Origin: Lumbricus rubellus
Lineage: Eukaryota; Annelida; Clitellata; Crassiclitellata; Lumbricidae
Assembly: GCA_945859605.1 (NCBI GenBank)
Contig: OX243819.1
Location: 7,542,419-7,606,418 of the forward strand
Length of the DNA stretch: 64,000 nt
Reading direction: 5' to 3'
This document shows positions 22,500-30,526 of the stretch, piece by piece. Within the stretch, counting starts at the first letter, position 1, and every line of letters begins with the position of its first letter. The notes under the pieces were generated by a model. It worked only from the letters and a program-made list of their open reading frames with translations, did no database searches and was not told the DNA's origin. Both the position numbers and the translations under genes were made by a program.

Positions 22500-25425
22500 A
22501 AGTGATACCGGAAGTGTGGGGTTGGCTTACTCTTTGAGAAACGATAACAAGACCAGTGAAGAGAGTATGTATCAGCAGAGGAAAAGCAGACGCTTGGGAT
22601 GCCTTTTAGATGATGAAGAGACAAATGAAGAGAGTACGTGTCAACGAGGCGATACCAAAAATTCTGAGCAGTGGAAAGACGAAAGGAAAGCAGAGAAGGA
22701 GGGGAGGACATATCGACAAGAGTACGCTACGGAAGTAGAAGAAATTAATGAGGGAACTGACATTAATTCTTCACGAGTAAAGAAAAGCATGACGACGACC
22801 GAGACTGGACAATTGCAAGAAATTTTAGCACCACTACAAGAACTGTGTAGGCATCTGAGCGAGATTTGTGTGAAAAGTGGAAAAATTACAAGCAATAGTC
22901 CTGGGCTGCGGGTGGAAGTAGGACAAACGCAAAGTCGTCCCGTTAAGTTCAGTCAGTTAGAACCGCATTCGGTGATTGCAGTCGAGCCCGATGGATTGAG
23001 ACAGAAGCCGACCATCGAGGGGAAATCACGTAAGATGGAAGAAACGAGATCGAGATCAGGTGGAGACAGACACAAACAGTGGCTGAAACTGGAGAAATTT
23101 GACGGTCGAACGCCGCTGGAAGCGTTTCTCGTGAAATTTGAGATCTGCTCAAGACATAACGAGTGGGACGAGGGCGAGAGGATGAACCAGTTAATGTGTG
23201 CCATGGTAGGAACCGCAGAGCATCTGTTATGGGAATTCAACGCATCCGGCTTGTCATCCTCGAGCGACTTCGTAGCACGACTTAGGAGTAGATATGGATG
23301 TTCTGATCAAATGACATTATACCGTACCCAGCTTCGTACTCGAATACAGAGAGAGGGAGAGACCTTGCAAGAATTAGCGCAAGACATACGGCGACTAATG
23401 GTGTTGGCCTATGCTGGCCCATCTACGGAAATGAGTGAGATGGTAGCCATTGATGCTTTCATTGACGCGATCGATGACTCCGAGTTGGCTCTGCGCGTGC
23501 GAGACAGGGAACCAATTAACCTTGAGCTAGCGTGCCGATATGCCATCAGACTCGAAGCTAATAAATCCACACGGAGTAGGACCGGAGATCAGGAGCGGAG
23601 ATCGGGACGAATCAAAGCGATCAAAACAGACGACAAATCTAGCGATGAGATACTTCGTAGATTGTCGGAGCAAATGGCCAACATGGAACAGCGTCAGTTG
23701 CAGATGGAGCAATGGTGGAAGACACCGACGTGGCAAGCTTCCAGTACGACAGATAGACATTATGAGGAGCCAAGAGATATGCCGATGGAAAATCGACAGA
23801 GATCGGAGAGAGGGGCAAGAAATAATGTAGCGACCCACGATCGGAGGAATCGACGAGGTGATGGGCGGTGCTTTCTCTGCCTTCAGCCAGGTCATTTCCG
23901 GAAGGACTGTCCACAAGTGATGAGATACGAGCAAGGTCAAGAAGAAGGTGAAGGGATAGCTAACACACGTTACATCCAAGGAAGTACTAACGCGTACTTA
24001 CAACTGCGAATAAATTGGCGGAAGATCCTAGCTCTGGTTGACACAGGGAGCGAGATGTCGCTAATTCCAGCTTCAGCAGTACGCCTGCAAGACATGCGAG
24101 AATCACGACAGCTCCTGAAAGCGGCTAACGGTACATCCATTCGAGTGCTGGGCGAGATCACGGTGCAAGGCGAAATCTCAGGACAGATCTTCCAGATTCC
24201 CTGCCTAGTCACCGAGCAGCTGAATGAAATGATCCTGGGACTCAGCTGGTTAGAACAACAGAACGCTAGTTGGAACTTCCGCGGACGCTCAATTCAACTG
24301 CAAGGACGTGAGCACCAACTGCATCGTGTAACAGGAGCTGCGCGATGTAGGAGAATCGTGTTGGCAAGAAATGTTCAGGTGCCTCCTTTGAGCGAAATGG
24401 ACGTGGAAGTCTTCGCTGTCCTTCCCAACATGAAAACTGATCCTCGACTCTGGGCTGTACAGTCACAAGTGCTAGAATCTGACGTTCTAGTTGCCAGTAC
24501 GGTGCTACCTTATCGAACCACAGACGTCGACGCGTCTGTTGAACCAGACATCCTGCTGTCCCCTCCATGGTCGAACGTGTCGGATGACGCTCTGCCAGTG
24601 ACTGAAGAACGGCTGGGATCGATTGTGATCGACGACCGCCAGACCCCTTCCACGGACGACTCGGATGCGATAGCCCGAAAAAAGGACGACGTGCGACGCG
24701 AAGTGCTACGCTGTGACGACTGCTCGAAGTGTACGAAAGTACTGTGCGACCAGTTCTTTCCGCGTCGAACCCTCTCCGACCAGGGATCGTTCTTCGAATC
24801 GCACCTCTTACCTGGAGCGATGGCTGCGTATCGTGCCACCAAACATTCGAGTACGGGACTCAGTCCAAACCTGTTGTTCATGGGACGAGAAGTTATCGCG
24901 CCCATCGATCTAGTTCTCAGTGATGGCTCGGCGTTCGAACTTTGCGACCAGACAGTGGACGAGTTTGTGGATCAACGACTGCGGCGGATGCAGGACACCT
25001 ATCGTTTGGTGCGAACTCACTTTCAGCAACTTGCGCAGCATCGGACTGCCCGCTACAACCTTCGAGTGCGACCCGCAGCATTCGAACCCGGCCAGTGGGT
25101 ATGGTACTACTGTCCTCGTCGACACACTGGTATCAAGACCAAGTGGGCCAAGTTCTACGAAGGACCGTACAAAGTTATGGACCGCGTCGGGCCTGTACTC
25201 TACCGAATACAGAAGTCGGCCCGTGCGCAACCGAAGTTGGTCTACGTGGACAAGCTGAAGAACTTCGGAGGAGACTGTCCGAAAGACTGGGATATTCCGA
25301 TATCGAACGATGTTACTGATCGAGATGAGCCCTTGGGACTAAACGAACTTGTCCAAGACGAGGAACTGAACTCTGTCCACAGACCGTCCCGTCCCCATGT
25401 TTTACCTGTTCGGTTTCGTTTGTAA
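22051..25425 (+). CDS. Gag-protease-Δpol polyprotein of the inner Gypsy-like element
   Basis: 1124 codons from ATG 22051; the frame is also open upstream to 21961 without an ATG. Order: a low-complexity N-terminal region, a capsid-like helical region from about residue 347 (LEKFDGRTPLEAFLVKFE...), a CCHC zinc knuckle (CFLCLQPGHFRKDC, residues 607-620), an aspartic protease active site (LVDTGSEMSLIP, Asp at 664), then an abrupt change into integrase remnants (TLSDQG, Asp at 910; AAYRATKHSSTGLSP; GPYKVMDRV-type GPY/F module near 1055). RT and RNase H are missing between protease and integrase, and the integrase segment carrying its last catalytic Glu is also gone, yet the frame is unbroken. This can make Gag and protease but cannot reverse transcribe or integrate by itself. 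The Gypsy assignment rests on domain order and the GPY/F module. Confidence 0.88.
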   Translation: MATNNLSPSHDTMYSYDPSYGNGNDYGRETEEGTITHGETDPGNMSASEGMARSEEQLGLIQLANAALGSAYNEQDESRERASPARPLSAGASRPEAVNIMSPEPLARHPGTTPASTSMSALFQNNRPRTSVLFPQYTPSLVDRGSRNLQSDTGSVGLAYSLRNDNKTSEESMYQQRKSRRLGCLLDDEETNEESTCQRGDTKNSEQWKDERKAEKEGRTYRQEYATEVEEINEGTDINSSRVKKSMTTTETGQLQEILAPLQELCRHLSEICVKSGKITSNSPGLRVEVGQTQSRPVKFSQLEPHSVIAVEPDGLRQKPTIEGKSRKMEETRSRSGGDRHKQWLKLEKFDGRTPLEAFLVKFEICSRHNEWDEGERMNQLMCAMVGTAEHLLWEFNASGLSSSSDFVARLRSRYGCSDQMTLYRTQLRTRIQREGETLQELAQDIRRLMVLAYAGPSTEMSEMVAIDAFIDAIDDSELALRVRDREPINLELACRYAIRLEANKSTRSRTGDQERRSGRIKAIKTDDKSSDEILRRLSEQMANMEQRQLQMEQWWKTPTWQASSTTDRHYEEPRDMPMENRQRSERGARNNVATHDRRNRRGDGRCFLCLQPGHFRKDCPQVMRYEQGQEEGEGIANTRYIQGSTNAYLQLRINWRKILALVDTGSEMSLIPASAVRLQDMRESRQLLKAANGTSIRVLGEITVQGEISGQIFQIPCLVTEQLNEMILGLSWLEQQNASWNFRGRSIQLQGREHQLHRVTGAARCRRIVLARNVQVPPLSEMDVEVFAVLPNMKTDPRLWAVQSQVLESDVLVASTVLPYRTTDVDASVEPDILLSPPWSNVSDDALPVTEERLGSIVIDDRQTPSTDDSDAIARKKDDVRREVLRCDDCSKCTKVLCDQFFPRRTLSDQGSFFESHLLPGAMAAYRATKHSSTGLSPNLLFMGREVIAPIDLVLSDGSAFELCDQTVDEFVDQRLRRMQDTYRLVRTHFQQLAQHRTARYNLRVRPAAFEPGQWVWYYCPRRHTGIKTKWAKFYEGPYKVMDRVGPVLYRIQKSARAQPKLVYVDKLKNFGGDCPKDWDIPISNDVTDRDEPLGLNELVQDEELNSVHRPSRPHVLPVRFRL

Positions 25426-25840
25426 ACCCCGCCCTGACAGTTATTCACCGTTGTGAAAACGTGTTGGTAAGGTTAAACACCTAGATAAGTGTTGGTGTTG
25501 TCCGAACCGAAATAGTTGATTAAGAGCCATTCGCAGAGGAACCGGACGACTTCGGGTCGTGTACTAGTTAAGCATGTTACTGGCTAAGGATGATTATACC
25601 GCTTCGTGTTCTGTTTGGTTTTGGTGTGCTGTTGGAACGTTTGATGCAAGCAGTTATGATTTTGGGCGCATATGTATTGACAGTAGGCGACCCTGCAGTC
25701 CAAATTTCATTTGCCGGGCTTTTTGTTTTGACATATGTCCGAGGTATGGAAATTTGTAGAAGGGGTAGACCGTTGGTTGAATGGTCCAGTTACCGTTTGG
25801 GTCTTCCCGTGGTTTCACCACTTGAGTAGGTGGGAGAGAG
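25426..25840 (+). other. 3' untranslated interior of inner element with polypurine tract
   Basis: 415 bp between the gag-pol stop and the 3' LTR. A hydrophobic 79-codon frame (25590-25829) has no recognisable match and no envelope features. The segment ends in the purine run GGTGGGAGAGAG (25829-25840), the expected plus-strand primer. Confidence 0.7.
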
Positions 25841-26599
25841 TGTAAAGACCCGGCCTTCGAGCTGTCTTACTTAGCGACCCAACACGCGTGTAACTAAGTG
25901 CTGAAAGTTAGCGGGGACGTACGGATTCGCGTAGCGACCGATACGTAGCACGCATGATTATATTTAGTTCTTTCTTTTCGTTTCCGGTTCGAGTTTAGGC
26001 TGACATTTTTTTAGTCACATGGCGAATTGTTTTTAGAATTAAGGCTGTTCCGAGTGGTTATTGTTTGTCTTTGATAATATCTGTACGTCGCGAGTGACGG
26101 GGATAAGTTGCGGTTTGTTGGCATCTGTTGTGGTGAAGTTCAAGCCAAAAATGGCAACAAACAACTTAAGTCCCTCCCACGACACAATGTACAGTTATGA
26201 CCCTTCGTATGGTAACGGTAATGATTACGGCCGTGAGACGGAAGAGGGAACAATAACGCACGGTGAGACAGACCCCGGGAATATGTCAGCCTCAGAGGGA
26301 ATGGCCCGATCGGAAGAGCAATTAGGGTTAATACAGTTGGCGAACGCCGCCCTCGGGTCAGCCTATAACGAACAGGACGAAAGCAGAGAGCGTGCGAGCC
26401 CAGCCCGACCCCTATCGGCGGGTGCTTCCAGACCGGAAGCCGTCAACATAATGTCCCCCGAACCACTCGCGCGGCATCCTGGCACGACACCGGCGAGCAC
26501 TTCAATGTCCGCTCTCTTTCAAAATAACCGCCCGCGTACCAGTGTACTTTTCCCACAATACACTCCCTCACTGGTGGATCGTGGAAGCAGAAACTTACA
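25841..26599 (+). repeat. 3' LTR of inner element
   Basis: Identical by eye to 21741-22499. The open frame seen across 26061-26918 is the LTR copy of the gag start running into outer-element sequence; it is not an independent gene. Confidence 0.88.
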
Positions 26600-26603
26600 C
26601 TGC

Positions 26604-26918
26604 ACCGTTTCTACTGTTGCACTGTTGCGCATGACTGTTGCATTAGGTGAACGGTTGGTGGCTGTACACAAGATTGTGTTGATGACGCATTGTTTTATTG
26701 CGGAACATGATTCGACTGATATTTTCTTGACTGATGTGATGATTCATGTTGATAATGACGTGAATGCTGTACAGAAAGGACAGTTGTTCCAAGACGAAGT
26801 GTTTATGTGCATATGTTTCCTCTTTTTGTGGTCGGGGGGGTCTGTTGGGATTGGTCCTCCATCCCATCATCTCATCCTTTTCACACGTGCACTCGTAGTT
26901 AAGATGCACCCCGTTTAG
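26604..26918 (+). pseudogene. Displaced 3' part of the outer-element ORF
   Basis: Follows the right copy of the CTGC duplication in the phase that continues the 20286 frame. It shares that ORF's base composition and stays open about 80 codons through the G-rich tract into the 3' LTR, ending at the TAG at 26916-26918. It was separated from its 5' part by the inner element. Confidence 0.7.
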
Positions 26919-27301
26919 CGTAAGAGAAGGATTGTTGACGAGTATAAATAAGAAATGTTCACGAGGCTAGGAGAGACCAGTTGTAGTTAAGCTTAGTTAA
27001 GCTTTGTTTGGACGTGCGGTCGTGCACCTGCTGTGTGTTACGCTTTTGTGCCCATGGTGGCCTAATGGTTTGTGCGTGTGCCCTTAGTGGTCACGTATCT
27101 ACGTTGAAACTGGTTCTCGAATTTGAGTCTCCCGATATTGTGGATGACGTTTGTATTAATTGTTAGAATAAGTGCGTTTTCGTCGGATTGTTTGAATGTA
27201 CTGTGAGTATCGTTCCAATTTATGTACATATTGTAAATATACTTAAAGCTTTTCGAGTGACTTGTTCATACATATTCTTACTCCTAGACAACTAGCTAAC
27301 A
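26843..27301 (+). repeat. 3' LTR of outer element
   Basis: 459-bp copy of 19583-20041, followed by ATATATATA continuing the target microsatellite. Confidence 0.93.
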
Positions 27302-27410
27302 ATATATATACATAGACCTAGTATTAGTATTATAATAGCCTATCACAATATCATAAAATTGATTAGGCCTAGTAGGCCTACCATAGGCATAACAGCGCAT
27401 AGCTTGACAC

Positions 27411-27459
27411 CAAAGATATTAAAGTAATAAAGTCGTAGACTACGACTCTAATATCTTTG
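27411..27459. repeat. Near-perfect hairpin (inverted repeat)
   Basis: CAAAGATATTA (27411-27421) pairs with TAATATCTTTG (27449-27459), and inside it AGTCGTAG (27431-27438) pairs with CTACGACT (27440-27447). It sits 110 bp beyond the outer LTR element. Confidence 0.7.
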
Positions 27460-28825
27460 TTGACACTGATGACGATGAGGGGAAAAATCCTATTTTCAGC
27501 AGATGTCAATTTTCCCATTGACGATAAATCGAATTATCAATCAAACTCTGTTTATCCGAAACTCGACGGCGTGGCACCGAATATAGAAGCACAGAATAAA
27601 GAAAGCGTATAGAAGTGACTCAAGTGAGGAGGGAATAAACCATCGATGGAATAAACCGAAGTAGGCTAGATCAGTAATCTTTTTGTCTACTTCTTTGACC
27701 CAGTTAAAAGCCAAGGTGATGAAATGAATCTGGCAACCGAACGCTGAGTTCGTTTATGTTGCTCTGGAACTTTTCAGTAAATCACGTGTACGTGCTTGGA
27801 ACGTATTATCGGTTAAAAGCAAAAGTACACCGCGTGTCAAGTTTTATTACCGACCTTCCAATGATCATATGGTTGAATGTTTACTCGTGTTTACTTGATG
27901 CCAAGGTCAATGTAATTAGACACAGAAAAAGATTTTTGAACTAGTTGAAGCCATCGGTGGCCGATAATAGAGGTAAAAATTGCTGATATCATTTAATAGA
28001 CGATTAGATGTAAAATAGTTTTGTGTGTGTTTAGGAAGCAGATTAGGAAAGAGAACTATGCTAGGCGGTAAATATTTGTTGATGTTTAAAGTGCAGCATG
28101 GCCGACGGCGCTCTCTTATTGAAATTTTCCATTGGTACAAGAAATTTGTGAATCACAGTTGTTCGCAGTGATCAAAACATGTTAAATGTATATTCGTTTA
28201 ATATAATATCAGGTTGACAAGCCGCAACACGGTTACAGGATAAAGTGGAAAATAGACTAGTTAATAAAGTACTGTAGATTCATTGTTCACAGGTTACTTC
28301 TTGAGCAAAGTACCGGTAAGATGCACGTTTTAATTTGATGTAAGCAATCTATCATCTTCTGCCTATGTTCCAGTTCTGAATTGGATTTTGTATTATCAGC
28401 AGCTGTCAACGAAACCTGGCGGCCATTTTCAGTGTATGCTGGCCTGTTGTCGTATCGCAAGATACATAGTTGTATGCTAATGATACGCACTTGCATTTGT
28501 CTGCTTCTGATGGTCTTGAGACCAGAATCGGTATAATAAATAATAAACAAGTAATGGCAGAGCAGTCAAGGCTTCGGTTAATCCAAGCAACTGTTTCGTA
28601 TGATTGGGTAATTGGCAATCGATGATTTCAACCTTGACTGAGCATATATGGTAGCTGGAAGATAATATGGTGCATGAACATGATTTTACTTTTATTTGAA
28701 CAATGATTTCTATTAAGTCAGAAGCGAAATGCATATTTGGGTATAATGAGCATTGAACAAACATCCCAGTGAAAAAATTTAAGTCAGACCTATTGTCTGA
28801 ATTATTGTAACTTACTACTGCCAGT

Positions 28826-28945
28826 CGACGTAGTGGTGTAGTGGTAAATTCGGCACTTTGTGACCGAAGAGTTGCAGGCTTGAATCCACCTCAAGCCACT
28901 GCGTAGTGATTTGGACAAGTTGCTCACCCAGAATTGTCTGTGAGG
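28826..28945 (+). repeat. SINE, 5' head only
   Basis: TAGTGGTGTAGTGG followed by a diverged B-box (GGCTTGAATCC) and CACCTCAAGCCACTGCGTAG. The body decays after about 120 bp. Confidence 0.7.
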
Positions 28946-29529
28946 AAGACCTGGAAGGCAAGGTGAAACCACCTTGCTCATCTCATCCCCAGAAGCATGA
29001 AGCCAATTAACCTGCCTTTATGCAAGATTTCTTTTTTGCTATACTTCATATTAAAGCTATTAACTGTCAAGCAACAATATCCGATACTTTACAAGTTATG
29101 TAGAGTTTGTCCTCAATGCTTACTGCTCAGTGAATGTTAGACTGTCTAGAATAGGGCTCCGAGTTCTGTAATTTCTTTCCACATTTGACATGGCTGCAAT
29201 GTATGTTTTACTTAGATTATTAACCTGTTCACTTTTGCTGAGTTTTGGAGCATAGCTTCAGTGTGTGAGAAATTAAGAGTTTACTGTAGTAACTTTAGTA
29301 AGTTGCCATAAAAGAAGTTTAGTGTTGATATTAAGTATATTAAGTAAACAATTCTGAAGTTGTTTGGTTTGTTTAAGTTGTTTGACATCCTGTGATTTTG
29401 TCGTTGCAATCAACACTTCATCTCGTATTCATCGATGGTAGAACTCGTTAGGTTATAAAATATCAACCTCTGTACTTAGATGTACACTGGACAGATCATA
29501 TTTAAATGTACACAGGACACTTACTTACT

Positions 29530-29722
29530 GAGCACTTCAAGATACTACTCAAAAGTGCTCCCGAATACAGCGCGGACACTGAATCGGAGTTTCACATCAA
29601 AGCGCTGAGCAGTTGCGAGTGAAGGACTTGCCCAGGTCCCTACGCGGTGTCTTGAGGTAGATTCGAATCTGCAACCCTTCAGCTGCAAGGCAACGAACAT
29701 ACCCACTACACTACTGCACTCC
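29530..29722 (-). repeat. SINE, nearly full length
   Basis: Minus-strand copy with head (CACTACACTACTGCACTCCA on +), B-box GATTCGAATC, and body (CGGACACTGAATCGGAGTTT on +). The 3' tail is degraded. It ends about 60 bp before the first coding exon of the carrier gene. Confidence 0.75.
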
Positions 29723-29793
29723 ACTTATGTCAAGAACATTATGACTTTTCTAATATTTGCTGTTTTGACTTCTGTTGCAGCTTAAACTAAGAA

Positions 29794-30495
29794 ATGGCTG
29801 AGATCGCATTGGAGACGCATGGCACTGGTATCAAGTCACCGTCTAAATCTGCGACAAGGCAGATGTTTGATGCAATTGTCGATTTTAGTGGAGGTGTTGC
29901 AGGTATTGACTTAAATTACATGCAATGTCTGTTTTGAGTAATGAGATTGGTATGTGTCTGCTTTGCTGAACAGTTGGCGAGTATTTCTTTTGTAAAAATT
30001 CAAGTAAATCAGTTTTATTGTATAATATGTAAAAGTGTAACTACTTTGCCACAGTTCAAACTGAACATTTGAGGTGAACCGTTTTGCCAAAGATGCAAAA
30101 TTGTGATATTTGAGTTGCACTTGCTGTTGCAGTTAGAAGTTGGGATTCACTATTCAACTATTCATCATATGAATGTAAACAGGTTCAGTTTTTTTCTACA
30201 GTTTTTTGACTGCAGGGTGATCACTGACTTCCTACGCATTCCTCCACTTCTTGTATTTGACTCTGTTGAGCGCAAAGTACCCAACTTGCTGTCGTGTTGT
30301 TATGTTAAAGTTGTGATATAACAGTCTCACATAAAATTATAATATACCAATAAAGCCTAGTCTTGACTTTTGTTGCGATGTGAATATGTGTATAAAACTT
30401 TCTGAAGAAATTGGTTAAATGAGTTCTGTCGGCCTGTTTTTGAATAAATGAAGAATTTAATTGAATTATATATATACTTTATGTGTGTATATATA

Positions 30496-30526
<31 letters not shown>

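Larger units (their letters stand above)
21741..26599 (+). mobile_element. Inner Ty3/Gypsy-like LTR retrotransposon, internally deleted, nested in the outer element
   Basis: Direct repeats 21741-22499 and 25841-26599 (759 bp, identical by eye, offset exactly 4100 bp) start TGTAAAGACC and end AACTTACA. The 4-bp target duplication CTGC lies at 21737-21740 and 26600-26603. A polypurine tract GGTGGGAGAGAG abuts the 3' LTR at 25829-25840. The 3341-bp interior encodes Gag, a zinc knuckle, aspartic protease and the tail of integrase; RT, RNase H and the integrase core are absent. No TGG-type primer site follows the 5' LTR. The element inserted into the outer element's ORF, so it is the younger of the two. 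Confidence 0.87.
19583..27301 (+). mobile_element. Outer LTR retrotransposon, non-autonomous, with unknown ORF; interrupted by an inner element
   Basis: LTRs at 19583-20041 and 26843-27301 (459 bp, identical by eye) begin TGTTGGG and end CTAACA. The flanks ATAT on both sides fit a 4-bp target duplication, though this is ambiguous because the target is a TA repeat. A primer site TGGGGGCTCGTCC (20044-20056) matches the tRNA-Pro-type primer site. A G-rich tract (26834-26840) precedes the 3' LTR. The LTR has TATAAATA (19683-19690). Without the inner element the unit is about 2.9 kb and encodes only one acidic ORF; no gag, protease, RT or integrase motifs are visible. I class it as a non-autonomous LTR element dependent on a helper. 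Identical LTRs suggest recent insertion. Confidence 0.88.
27302..29780. other. Intergenic region upstream of the mitochondrial carrier
   Basis: No convincing coding exon. It contains a perfect-arm hairpin at 27411-27459 and two SINE copies (28826-28945, 29530-29722). An acceptor (TTCTGTTGCAG) just before 29781 shows that the carrier gene has at least one untranslated 5' exon somewhere here. A CATGGCCGACG stretch near 28090-28110 resembles a promoter-proximal start region but gives only a 16-codon frame. Confidence 0.55.

Noticed and set aside
21741..26599. Simple internal tandem duplication in a single LTR element
   Set aside because: The repeat has TG...CA ends, a flanking 4-bp CTGC duplication and an adjacent polypurine tract, which together indicate LTRs of a second, nested element.
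26061..26918. Separate 285-codon gene duplicating the start of the retroelement Gag
   Set aside because: It is the gag start within the 3' LTR of the inner element running by chance into the displaced outer ORF and the outer LTR.
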